64,000 nt of DNA from contig JACKER010000007.1 of NCBI GenBank assembly GCA_020632925.1, positions 310,001 to 374,000 of the forward strand, read 5' to 3'. Below are positions 40,797-48,905 of the stretch, piece after piece. The stretch is from Alphaproteobacteria bacterium. Its GTDB lineage: Bacteria > Myxococcota_A > UBA796 > GCA-2862545. The notes under the pieces were generated by a model that saw only the letters and a program-made list of their open reading frames with translations, was not told where the DNA came from and did no database searches. Positions within the stretch are counted from its first letter, which is position 1. Every line of letters starts with the position of its first letter. The position numbers were made by a program, and so were the translations under genes.

Positions 40797-42077
40797 CTAC
40801 AGTCGGTCGAGCAGCCACCCGCCCGCGACCTCCGCGGTGTCGCCGGGGAAGGCGTGGACCCCGAGCGGACGCACGTCCGCCGCCACCTCGACGCCCTCGG
40901 CCGCCAGCCGGTCGTGGTACGGCCGCATCGTCGCCACGGGGACCACGGGATCGAGCGCGCCGTGCAGGAAGACGGTGGGCGGGTGGTCCGCGGGGAGCTC
41001 GTCGGGGACCTGACAGAGCACGCCGGAGCAGCTGGCGTAGGACGCGGCCACGATCGCGATGGCGTCGAAGCGATCGGGCTGCCACACCGCGAGCCGGCTC
41101 GCCATGTACCCCCCGGAGCTGATGCCCACCGCCCCCCAGCGCTCGCTCGACAGCGGGCCGAGCTCGCCGGCGTCGACGGACGCCTCGATCGCGAGGAAGA
41201 AGGCGGCGTCGGGCGATCCGTCCCAGTCGCCCGCCCACGGAGGCACGTTCGTGTCCCAGAACCCGAAGCCGTCGCCGTGCGCCTCGGGGGCCAGGACCGC
41301 GACCCCGCCGTCGAGGAGCGCGGCGGTCGTCTCGACGCCGTGGACGCCGCCCGCGGGGGTGAGCGAGGACGCGGAGACGTAGAGCGAGGCGGGCGCGAAC
41401 GAGCCCTGGAGCATCCAGGCCACCGGCCACCCGCCGTCCGGCGGCTCGCCCTCGGGGAGCGCGACGTGGACCTGCCGTCCGTCGACGTCGATGGTGTCGT
41501 GCGGGCAGCGGAGCACGGTGCCGTCCTGCTCGCAGGTGCTGCCGGTCACGCCCTTGCACCCGGCGGCGGCGACGAGCACGCCCACGCGGAGGTGGCGCGC
41601 GAGCGCGGGGCGTCGGACCGCGAGCGCCGAGAGGACCCGGGCCACCAGCGACAGGCGACGTCGGCCGGCGCTGCCGGCGGGCTCGAGCGTGACCCGCCCG
41701 TCGGGGTGCAGCGCCGCCGCCCGTAGCGTCAGCGAGGGGCCGAGGCCCACGAGCACCATGCCCTCCCCGTCGATGGACACGCGGAGCGGCGTGCGCAGGA
41801 CGTGCGCGCCGGGCCCTCCCTCCGCCGAGGCCTCCACGACGAGCCGCGACCCCGCGGGCAGCTCGGCGTGGACCAGGCGCGGGACCAGCTTGGCGACGAC
41901 ACCCCCGCTCGTGCCCACCCAGCCCGAGAGCGCCGGATCGACCGCGGACGCCACCCGTGCCTCGAAGACCTCGAGCCGGACGGGGTCCAGGTCGGCGCGC
42001 TGCTCGCCGCGGGCGTCGCGGAGCACGAGCTCGCCGCTGTCGAAGCGTCGCGTCCACCGCCGCAACGGCAGCGTCAC
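40797..42077 (-). CDS. PHB depolymerase/feruloyl esterase-like hydrolase with N-terminal extension
   Basis: 426 residues from GTG 42077 (GTGA overlap with the upstream gene). The C-terminal ~250 residues are an alpha/beta hydrolase of the LpqC/PHB-depolymerase type: nucleophile motif GISSGGYMAS, acid in HGALDPVVPV and His in LGVHAFPGD. The first ~150 residues are an unrecognised beta-rich part. Oddly, a signal-like stretch with a lipobox (VGVLVAAAGCKG, Cys near 174) lies between them. Either this is a natural fusion, or an internal GTG (41645 or 41585) starts a separate lipoprotein in the same frame. Confidence 0.75.
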   Translation of the reverse strand: MTLPLRRWTRRFDSGELVLRDARGEQRADLDPVRLEVFEARVASAVDPALSGWVGTSGGVVAKLVPRLVHAELPAGSRLVVEASAEGGPGAHVLRTPLRVSIDGEGMVLVGLGPSLTLRAAALHPDGRVTLEPAGSAGRRRLSLVARVLSALAVRRPALARHLRVGVLVAAAGCKGVTGSTCEQDGTVLRCPHDTIDVDGRQVHVALPEGEPPDGGWPVAWMLQGSFAPASLYVSASSLTPAGGVHGVETTAALLDGGVAVLAPEAHGDGFGFWDTNVPPWAGDWDGSPDAAFFLAIEASVDAGELGPLSSERWGAVGISSGGYMASRLAVWQPDRFDAIAIVAASYASCSGVLCQVPDELPADHPPTVFLHGALDPVVPVATMRPYHDRLAAEGVEVAADVRPLGVHAFPGDTAEVAGGWLLDRL

Positions 42078-42325
42078 CGGCGGAGGTCCTCCACCAGACC
42101 CTTGAGCGTGTCGAGGTCGCCGTACCACTCGGTCACCTCGGGACAGGCGAGCAGCGCCTTCTCGACGTTGGACAACAGGCTGCCGCCGCGCGCGACCGAC
42201 CCGAGCCAGTTGGCCACGAACAGCACGACCCGGGCCTCGGCGCCCTCCTCGACCTCGAGCAGCCCGGCGTCGAGCATGCGTGCGACGACGGACTCCGAGA
42301 ACCCGACGAGGAAGGGTGTGGACAT
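42074..42325 (-). CDS. small hypothetical protein (83 aa)
   Basis: 83 residues, MSTPFLVGFSESVVARMLDA..., predicted helical with alternating hydrophobic residues (ARVVLFVANWLGSVA) but no definite membrane span. ATG 42325; the stop overlaps the start of the esterase gene (GTGA), so the two are coupled. Not recognised. It is divergent from the cytochrome-like lipoprotein gene, leaving only 48 bp for both promoters. Confidence 0.62.
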   Translation of the reverse strand: MSTPFLVGFSESVVARMLDAGLLEVEEGAEARVVLFVANWLGSVARGGSLLSNVEKALLACPEVTEWYGDLDTLKGLVEDLRR

Positions 42326-42373
42326 CGATCCCGCATATCGTTTAGAGGCATGGACCCCAACCCGGAGGAGACG

Positions 42374-42874
42374 ATGACGGTGTGGATCGCGCTGGCGGTC
42401 GGCTGCACGACGACCAGCTCCGTGACGGACACGACACCGGCGGACACGGACACCGACACCGACATCGACGCGGACACCGACGCCGACGCCGACGCCGACT
42501 CGGACGCCGACACCGACAGCGACACCGACACCGACGCGGACACCGACACGGCGGACACCGGCGCCACGACGCCTCCGCCGCTGTGGGCCGACGTGCAGCC
42601 CATCTTCTACGCCCACTGCCAGGTCTGTCACGACGGACCCCCCGGCTTCGCGATGAACAGCCCGTCCGATCTGGTGGGCGTGGCCTCGGTCCAGGTGCCG
42701 ACGATGTCGCTGGTGACGGCGTTCGACAGCGCCAACAGCTACCTGTACCTCAAGACCGAGGGGACCCAGGCGAGCGTGGGTGGCATCGGGCAGCAGATGC
42801 CGCGTGGCGAGCCGGCGCTGTCCCAGGCGGACATCGACCTCGTCCGCGACTGGATCGACGGCGGCGCGCTGTAG
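42374..42874 (+). CDS. cytochrome c-like lipoprotein with Asp/Thr repeat linker
   Basis: 166 residues from ATG 42374, with GGAGGAG just upstream. The short leader MTVWIALAVGC ends in a lipobox-like VGC. Residues ~25-65 are almost pure Asp with Thr, Ala or Ser, from a GACACC/GACGCC hexanucleotide repeat. The C-terminus has one heme site, HCQVCHDG, and the LSQADIDLVRDWIDGGA ending of planctomycete-type cytochrome c domains. It is likely an outer-surface electron carrier. The aminotransferase gene follows after 35 bp. Confidence 0.8.
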   Translation: MTVWIALAVGCTTTSSVTDTTPADTDTDTDIDADTDADADADSDADTDSDTDTDADTDTADTGATTPPPLWADVQPIFYAHCQVCHDGPPGFAMNSPSDLVGVASVQVPTMSLVTAFDSANSYLYLKTEGTQASVGGIGQQMPRGEPALSQADIDLVRDWIDGGAL

Positions 42875-42909
42875 CCCGGTGGCATATCCTGGGGGGACGG
42901 AGGTACCCG

Positions 42910-44655
42910 TTGGATTCCGCCGCCGCCCGCCTCGTCGAGACCATCCGCAACCACATCGTCGGCGACGACTACGCGCTGGAGGGCCCCTACGGCCTGCGGC
43001 GGGTGACCTACGCGGACTACACCGCGTCCGGCCGCTCGCTGTCGTTCATCGAGGATTTCCTCCGGAACAACGTCCAGCCGCTGTACGCGAACACGCACAC
43101 GGAGACCAGCGGGACGGGCCTGCAGACCACGCGGTTCCGGGAGGACGCGCGGCGCATCGTGAAGCAGGCCTGCGGTGGCACCGACGAGGACTGCGTCATC
43201 TTCTGCGGGTCGGGGGCGACCGCGGCGATCGACAAGCTCATCGCCATCCTCAACCTGCGCATCCCGAAGGATCTGGACCGCAAGTACCGCCTGTCGGACC
43301 ACATCCCCAAGGAGGAGCGGCCCGTCGTGTTCATCGGGCCGTTCGAGCACCACAGCAACGAGCTGCCCTGGCGCGAGTCCATCGCCGAGGTGGTGGTCAT
43401 CGACGAGGACACCGACGGGCTCATCGACCAGGAGATGCTCGAGCGCAAGCTGATCGAGTACGCCGACCGGCCGCTGCGCATCGGCTCGTTCTCGGCCGCG
43501 AGCAACGTGACCGGCATCGGGTCCAAGGTCGGCGCCGTCAGCCGGCTGATGCACAAGCACGGCGGGCTCGTGTTCTGGGACTTCGCGGCGGCCGGGCCGT
43601 ACGTGAAGATCGAGATGAACCTGTGGACCGACGGACCCGACGGCCACCTGGCGTACAAGGACGCCATCTTCCTGTCGCCGCACAAGTTCATCGGCGGCCC
43701 CGGGACCCCGGGCGTGCTGGTGGTGAAGAAGAAGCTGCTCCAGAACAGCGTCCCCGCCGTGCCGGGCGGCGGCACCGTTCGCTTCGTGAGCAACACCCAC
43801 CACAAGTACATCGAGGACCCCGAGCACCGCGAGGAGGGCGGGACGCCCGCGATCCTCGAGTCCATCCGCTGCGGGCTCGTCTTCCAGCTCAAGGAGGCCG
43901 TCGGTCCCGAGAACATCCGGGCGCTCGAGCACGCGTTCATCCGTCGCGCCATCGAGACCTGGTCGCAGAACGAGAACCTGCGCATCCTGGGCAACCTCGA
44001 GGCCTGGCGCCTGTCCATCGTGTCCTTCATGGTGCGTCACCAGAACGGCTTCCTGCACTACAACTACGTCGTCGCCCTCCTCAACGACCTGTTCGGCATC
44101 CAGGCGCGCGGCGGCTGTTCGTGCGCGGGACCCTACGGTCACCGCCTGCTCGGCATCGACGAGACCACGAGCTGCGCCTTCGAGGACGCCATCCTCCATG
44201 GCTGCGAGGTCACGAAGCCTGGCTGGGTGCGGGTGAACTTCAACTACTTCATCAGCGAGACCCAGTTCCAGTTCGTGCTCGACGCGGTCGGCTGGGTGGC
44301 GGAGCACGGCTGGAAGCTGCTGCCGCACTACACCTTCGACGAGAAGACGGGCAACTTCCGCCACCGCCAGGCGCGCACCGAGCCCTCGATGCGCCTGTCC
44401 GACATCTCGTACGCGACCGGTCGGATGTCGGTGCGCTCCCGCCACGCGACCGAGCCCGAGTCGGCGCTCCCGACGTACATCGCGGAGGCCGACCGCATCC
44501 TCGCCGAGGCGATTCGCGGGTTCGAGCAGGAGCAGCCCGTCGAGCAGCACACGACCTTCGACCGGCTCCGCTGGTTCCCGCTCCCCGGCGAGGTGCTGCG
44601 CGAGCTCTCCAGCGGGGACTTCACGCAGCCGGCGTTCGTCCTGGCCGACCGGTGA
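42910..44655 (+). CDS. class V aminotransferase (cysteine desulfurase-like)
   Basis: 581 residues of the PLP fold-type I, class V group. The PLP lysine is in FLSPHKFIGGPGTPGVL; upstream are THTETSGTGLQTTRFREDA and the Asp of LVFWDFAAAGPYV. A Cys-rich turn, GGCSCAGPYG, sits where desulfurases have their active-site cysteine loop. The N-terminal core resembles cysteine desulfurases, but with ~180 extra C-terminal residues, so the substrate is uncertain. TTG 42910 has GGAGG 6 nt upstream and no better start exists. GTGA overlap joins it to a small membrane protein gene. Confidence 0.88.
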   Translation: MDSAAARLVETIRNHIVGDDYALEGPYGLRRVTYADYTASGRSLSFIEDFLRNNVQPLYANTHTETSGTGLQTTRFREDARRIVKQACGGTDEDCVIFCGSGATAAIDKLIAILNLRIPKDLDRKYRLSDHIPKEERPVVFIGPFEHHSNELPWRESIAEVVVIDEDTDGLIDQEMLERKLIEYADRPLRIGSFSAASNVTGIGSKVGAVSRLMHKHGGLVFWDFAAAGPYVKIEMNLWTDGPDGHLAYKDAIFLSPHKFIGGPGTPGVLVVKKKLLQNSVPAVPGGGTVRFVSNTHHKYIEDPEHREEGGTPAILESIRCGLVFQLKEAVGPENIRALEHAFIRRAIETWSQNENLRILGNLEAWRLSIVSFMVRHQNGFLHYNYVVALLNDLFGIQARGGCSCAGPYGHRLLGIDETTSCAFEDAILHGCEVTKPGWVRVNFNYFISETQFQFVLDAVGWVAEHGWKLLPHYTFDEKTGNFRHRQARTEPSMRLSDISYATGRMSVRSRHATEPESALPTYIAEADRILAEAIRGFEQEQPVEQHTTFDRLRWFPLPGEVLRELSSGDFTQPAFVLADR

Positions 44656-44810
44656 CCGAGCCCGAGGTCTCCCCGGTTCCCTGGCCGCTGGTGCTCGTCA
44701 TGGGCACGAGCGTGTTCTCCGCCCTCCTGTGGGGTTTCTCGACCTTGTTCAACGGTCGCAGGACCTTCCGCGGGCCGCGCGAGGCCGATGGCGAGGACGG
44801 TCAGGAGTAG
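44652..44810 (+). CDS. small single-span membrane protein (52 aa)
   Basis: 52 residues from GTG 44652, overlapping the aminotransferase stop (GTGA). One membrane segment (PLVLVMGTSVFSALLWGF, about residues 12-30) is followed by a charged tail (GRRTFRGPREADGEDGQE). No family recognised. The overlap suggests it is made with the aminotransferase and might bring it to the membrane; that is inference. Confidence 0.5.
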   Translation: MTEPEVSPVPWPLVLVMGTSVFSALLWGFSTLFNGRRTFRGPREADGEDGQE

Positions 44811-44831
44811 GTTGGGGGTGGCCGAACCCGG

Positions 44832-44848
44832 TGCGTACCGGATACGCA
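44832..44848. promoter_or_regulatory. palindrome upstream of the DUF475/TerC gene
   Basis: A perfect inverted repeat TGCGTA-N5-TACGCA lies in the 89-bp gap before the DUF475 gene, 52 nt ahead of its ATG. The size and position suit a dimeric repressor site. I looked for a yybP-ykoY-type riboswitch here, which often precedes TerC relatives, and did not see its core. Confidence 0.35.
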
Positions 44849-44899
44849 TGGTGGTCCCTTCGTCCGGGGGGGCGTGACGCGCGGTCCGAGCAGGAGAGC

Positions 44900-45820
44900 A
44901 TGGTCCAGTCCGTCATCGTCATCGGCGGCCTCGCACTGTTCGAGGTGATCAGCTCGATCGACAACGCGATCGTCAACGCGACCGTGTTGAAGACGCTCCC
45001 GGAGAAGTACCGCCGCCTGTTCCTGGTGTGGGGGCTCCTCGTCGCCGTCGTCATCGTCCGCGGCGTGCTCCCGTTCCTCATCGTGTGGCTGGCGAGCCCG
45101 GAGATGTCCCTCATGGACACGCTCCACCTCGTGTTCTCGCAGCCCAAGAAGATGGAGGAGGCGCTGCACACCAGCAAGCCGCTGCTGCTGCTGGGCGGCG
45201 GGGTGTACCTGCTCTACGTCTTCCTCGGCTGGCTCTTCCTCGAGGAGAAGAAGTACGCGTTCCTGGTGGAGCACTTCGTCCATCGGCAGGCGGTCTGGTT
45301 CAACGCCGTCGCCGCCATCGTGATGTGCACGATCATCTACTTCGGGGTGCGAGGCGACAACCCGATGTTGGCGTTGTCCGCCGCTATCGGCTCCATGGCC
45401 TTCTTCGTGACGGACGGGTTCCGGAAGAACGCGGAGGAGGCGGAGGAGCGGCTGCAGACCCAGGCGCTGTCGGCCTGGAGCAAGCTGCTCTACCTCGAGG
45501 TGCTGGACGCGAGCTTCTCGATCGACGGGGTCATCGGGGCCTTCGCGTTCACGCTGTCGGTGCCCCTGATCCTCATCGGCAACGGGCTCGGCGCGCTGGT
45601 CGTCCGCGAGGTCACCATCCGGGGCGTCGATCTGGTGTCCAAGTTCGCGTACCTGAAGAACGGCGCGATGTACTCGATCGGCATGTTGGGCGCGCTCATG
45701 ATCGCGGAGTCCTTCGGCCACCACTTCCCCTTCTGGGTGGCGCCGATGAACACGCTGGTGCTGTTGTTCGTGTTCCTCGGGCTGTCCGTCCGCGAGCTCC
45801 GCATGGCGAAGGCGCTCTGA
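44900..45820 (+). CDS. DUF475/TerC-family integral membrane protein
   Basis: 306 residues with about seven to nine membrane spans. The acidic membrane motifs typical of the TerC/DUF475 group are present: LFEVISSIDNAIVNA near the start and EVLDASFSIDGVIGAFAF in the second half. Relatives are linked to tellurite resistance or export of manganese and other metals. AGGAG lies 4 nt before ATG 44900. The DTW-domain gene follows with a 1-nt TGATG overlap. Confidence 0.87.
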   Translation: MVQSVIVIGGLALFEVISSIDNAIVNATVLKTLPEKYRRLFLVWGLLVAVVIVRGVLPFLIVWLASPEMSLMDTLHLVFSQPKKMEEALHTSKPLLLLGGGVYLLYVFLGWLFLEEKKYAFLVEHFVHRQAVWFNAVAAIVMCTIIYFGVRGDNPMLALSAAIGSMAFFVTDGFRKNAEEAEERLQTQALSAWSKLLYLEVLDASFSIDGVIGAFAFTLSVPLILIGNGLGALVVREVTIRGVDLVSKFAYLKNGAMYSIGMLGALMIAESFGHHFPFWVAPMNTLVLLFVFLGLSVRELRMAKAL

Positions 45821-46419
45821 TGGACTCGTGCGAGCGGTGTCGCAAGCCCACGAACGTCTGCGTGTGCGATCGCTGTGAGCGCGTCCCGTGCGGGGTGACC
45901 GTCCTGGTGCTGCAGCACCCGCAGGAGGAGGACCGGGTGCTGGGGACGGTGCCGCTGCTGGAGGCGGTGGTGGGTGCCGACCGGCGCGTGGGGCTGTCCT
46001 GGGCGAACCTGGCCGCGGCGCGCGGAGGCCCGACGGAGGGTCGCTGGGCGGTCGTGTGGCCCCAGCAGCTCCCCGAGGGCGCACCGGTGCCGGAGGCCGG
46101 GCAGGTGCTGCACCTCGACCGCGCCGGGAAGCCGACGGACGAGAAGCTCGAGGGCATCGTGCTGCTCGACGGCTCCTGGAGCCAGGCGAAGGCGCTGTGG
46201 TGGCGGAACGCCTGGCTGCTCAAGCTCGACCGCATCGTGCTCTCCCCGAAGGAGGCCTCGATCTACGGGCGGCTGCGCCGCGAGCCGCGCCCCACCTATG
46301 TCTCCACGCTGGAAGCCGCCGCCGACGCGCTCGTCGCGCTGGGTGAGCCCGAGGAGACGCGCGGGGCGCTCCGGCGGGCGATGCGGACGATGGTGCAGCG
46401 GGCACGCGACGCCGGGTGA
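45820..46419 (+). CDS. DTW-domain tRNA-uridine aminocarboxypropyltransferase
   Basis: 199 residues. An N-terminal Cys-rich knuckle (CERCRKPTNVCVCDRC) precedes the DTW core; LLDGSWSQAKALWWRN carries the D-x-W signature that names the family, here DGSW. Members transfer the aminocarboxypropyl group of SAM to tRNA uridine (acp3U, as TapT/TuaA). ATG 45820 overlaps the DUF475 stop by 1 nt. The following membrane protein gene overlaps its stop (GTGA). Confidence 0.87.
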   Translation: MDSCERCRKPTNVCVCDRCERVPCGVTVLVLQHPQEEDRVLGTVPLLEAVVGADRRVGLSWANLAAARGGPTEGRWAVVWPQQLPEGAPVPEAGQVLHLDRAGKPTDEKLEGIVLLDGSWSQAKALWWRNAWLLKLDRIVLSPKEASIYGRLRREPRPTYVSTLEAAADALVALGEPEETRGALRRAMRTMVQRARDAG

Positions 46420-47153
46420 GCGGGGTCCGGGCCACGCTCGGCGTCGGTCTGGTCGTCTGGGCGGCGCTGCTCGGGGTGTTCGGGGCGCCGGTGACCGCGC
46501 TGATCGCGCTCGGCGCCGCTGCCTCCACACGCATTCCGGGCCGCTGGCGCACGGCGGCGGTGCTCGTCCTCGCGCTCGCGCTGGGGACGCCGACGGCGCT
46601 GCTCGAGTACCCGCGGCGGATCGACGCGATGCGCGCGAAGGTCGATGCCGGCGGCGACGGGGCGCTCTCGGTCCGCGACTGCGCCTCGATCTGGCTGCTC
46701 GACGTGGGTGTGGCGGTGGGTGGGTTGTTCGTGGGCTTCCCCGAGGCCGCCCTCGAGACGACGCTGATCCTGATCCCCGACGCCGACGGCCAGCGCACCT
46801 TCGCGTCGTCCTTCCCCGCGCGCGACCCCCGGGTCCGGGCGGTGGTGGACCGGTGGAAGCAGGGCTCGGGCAGCCGCTTCGGCCCGAAGCGGGTGGCCTT
46901 CGGGTACGAGGGTGGCCACGCGCGCTGGCGGGCGGCGCTGGCGCTCGATCCAATCACGCTCACGGGAGAGCGCCTGCCCGACGGCCGGCTCCGGATCGAG
47001 GGGACGGTCCCTTGCGACTACCACCCGGGCGCCCGCGTCCCGCTGCTGGAGCTGCCCGGCTACCACCTCGTGATCGACGAGACCCTGTTCGACGCGCTCG
47101 AGCATCGCGGTTGGATGTTCCCGTACACCGCCAGCTGGGTCTGGATCGAATAG
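46416..47153 (+). CDS. hypothetical membrane protein (245 aa)
   Basis: 245 residues from GTG 46416 (GTGA overlap). Two N-terminal membrane segments (GLVVWAALLGVFGAPVTALI and TAAVLVLALALGTPTALL) and a third near 95-110 (LLDVGVAVGGLFVGF) precede a soluble domain with LRIEGTVPCDYHPGARVPL and a C-terminal aromatic-rich end (WMFPYTASWVWIE). No family recognised. It is coupled to the DTW gene and precedes the ThDP enzyme by 20 bp. Confidence 0.72.
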   Translation: MSGVRATLGVGLVVWAALLGVFGAPVTALIALGAAASTRIPGRWRTAAVLVLALALGTPTALLEYPRRIDAMRAKVDAGGDGALSVRDCASIWLLDVGVAVGGLFVGFPEAALETTLILIPDADGQRTFASSFPARDPRVRAVVDRWKQGSGSRFGPKRVAFGYEGGHARWRAALALDPITLTGERLPDGRLRIEGTVPCDYHPGARVPLLELPGYHLVIDETLFDALEHRGWMFPYTASWVWIE

Positions 47154-47173
47154 AGGGCGCGGGGAGGTTCGGA

Positions 47174-48904
47174 ATGGACGGAGGTTCGCGCGTCGCGGAG
47201 GTCCTGCGGGCACACGGGGTGCCGTTCCTGTTCACGCTCGTGGGTGGGCACATCTCGCCGATCCTGGTGGGCGCGAAGCAGCGCGGCATCCGCGTCGTCG
47301 ACGTGCGGCACGAGGTGAACGCGGTGTTCGCCGCCGACGCCGTCGCGCGCCTGACCGGGATCCCGGGCGTGGCCGCGGTGACCGCCGGTCCGGGCGTGAC
47401 CAACGCGCTGACCGCCATCAAGAACGCGCAGCTGGCGCAGTCGCCCATCGTGCTGCTCGGCGGCGCCACCGCGACCATCCTGCGCGGGCGCGGATCGCTC
47501 CAGGACATCGATCAGACCGCGCTCATGAAGCCCCACGTGAAGTGGATGGCGCGCCCCAACCGCCTGGTCGAGGTCGTGCCGGCGCTCGAGGAGGCCTTCC
47601 ACCACGCGATGGAGGGTGTCCCCGGCCCGGTGTTCGTCGAGCTCGCGGTCGACCTCCTGTACGACCGGAAGATCGTGCGCGAGTGGTCCGCGAAGCAGCT
47701 CGACAAGCCCAACAAGACCATCGGCGAGCGCGCGATCTCCGCCTATGTCCGCGGCCACCTCCGCTGGACCTTCTCGGGCAGCAAGGACCCGCGCTTCCAC
47801 GCGCCCAAGCCGGTCCCCGTGCCGACGCCCGCCGAGCGCGAGCTGGGCAAGGCGGTGGAGCTTCTGTCGAACGCGGAGCGGCCGCTGCTCGTGCTCGGGT
47901 CGCAGACCATGCTGCACCCGAACCGCGTGAACGAGCTGGTCGAGGCCGTCGAGCGGCTCAACGTCCCGGTCTACCTCTCGGGGATGGCGCGGGGGCTGCT
48001 GCCCGCCGGCCACCGGCTGCTCTTCCGCCACAAGCGGCGCGATGCGCTCAAGCAGGCCGACGTCGTGCTGCTCTCCGGCGTCCCCAACGACTTCCGCCTC
48101 GACTACGGCAGCCACGTGAGCCGCTGCTCGGTGATCGGCGTGAACCTCTCGAAGGAGGACCTCACGAAGAACCGGCGCCCGCAGGTGGGCATCCTCGCGG
48201 ACCCGCACCACACCATCGTCTCCCTGTCGCACAAGGTCGCGAGCAAGGACCGCGCGGGCTGGCTCGAGACGCTCGCGGGTCGCGACGCCGGGCGTGAGTC
48301 GGAGATCGACGCGATGGCGGGTGCCGCGACGGACGAGGACCGCCTGAACCCGGTGCGCTTCTGCCGCCAGATGAACACCGCGCTGGCCGACGACAGCGTG
48401 CTGGTCGGGGACGGCGGCGACTTCGTCGCGACCGCGGCGTACACGGTCTCTCCTCGCCGTCCTCTCTCCTGGCTGGACCCTGGCGTGTTCGGGACGCTCG
48501 GGGTCGGCGCGGGCTTCGCGCTCGGCGCCAAGCTCGTGCGCCCGGACGCCGACGTGTGGCTGCTGTGGGGCGACGGCGCCGCAGGCTTCTCGCTCGTCGA
48601 GATGGACACCTTCGTCCGCCACGGGCTGCCGGTGATCGCGGTCGTGGGCAACGACGCCGGCTGGACCCAGATCCTGCGCGACCAGGAGCCCATGCTCGGC
48701 GACGACGTGGCCTGCCGCCTGGCGTACACCGACTACCACGAGGTCGCGAAGGGCTTCGGCGCCGCCGGCCTGCGGGTCTCGGACCACGACAAGGTCGACG
48801 GCACGCTCGAGGAGGCCATCTCCACCAGTCGCGCGGGTCAGCCCGTGCTGGTCAACGCCATCCTCGGCTCGACGGACTTCCGGAAGGGCTCGATCTCGAT
48901 GTAG
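47174..48904 (+). CDS. thiamine-diphosphate enzyme, ILVBL/acetolactate synthase-like
   Basis: 576 residues in the three-domain ThDP order: pyrimidine-binding (ADAVARLTGIPGVAAVTAGPG, with the activating Glu in VRHEVNA), central (PLLVLGSQTMLHP) and ThDP-binding (VLVGDGGDF, LLWGDGAAGFSLVEMDTF, VVGNDAGW). It resembles the ILVBL/2-hydroxyacyl-CoA lyase 2 group more than biosynthetic IlvB, and no small subunit is nearby, so a lyase role is plausible. GGGGAGG is 6-7 nt before ATG 47174. Its stop is 1 bp from the convergent TonB receptor gene. Confidence 0.88.
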   Translation: MDGGSRVAEVLRAHGVPFLFTLVGGHISPILVGAKQRGIRVVDVRHEVNAVFAADAVARLTGIPGVAAVTAGPGVTNALTAIKNAQLAQSPIVLLGGATATILRGRGSLQDIDQTALMKPHVKWMARPNRLVEVVPALEEAFHHAMEGVPGPVFVELAVDLLYDRKIVREWSAKQLDKPNKTIGERAISAYVRGHLRWTFSGSKDPRFHAPKPVPVPTPAERELGKAVELLSNAERPLLVLGSQTMLHPNRVNELVEAVERLNVPVYLSGMARGLLPAGHRLLFRHKRRDALKQADVVLLSGVPNDFRLDYGSHVSRCSVIGVNLSKEDLTKNRRPQVGILADPHHTIVSLSHKVASKDRAGWLETLAGRDAGRESEIDAMAGAATDEDRLNPVRFCRQMNTALADDSVLVGDGGDFVATAAYTVSPRRPLSWLDPGVFGTLGVGAGFALGAKLVRPDADVWLLWGDGAAGFSLVEMDTFVRHGLPVIAVVGNDAGWTQILRDQEPMLGDDVACRLAYTDYHEVAKGFGAAGLRVSDHDKVDGTLEEAISTSRAGQPVLVNAILGSTDFRKGSISM

Positions 48905-48905
48905 C

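Noticed and set aside
44811..44899. Possible yybP-ykoY manganese riboswitch before the DUF475/TerC gene
   Set aside because: The conserved riboswitch core could not be found in this 89-bp gap; only a simple palindrome is present.
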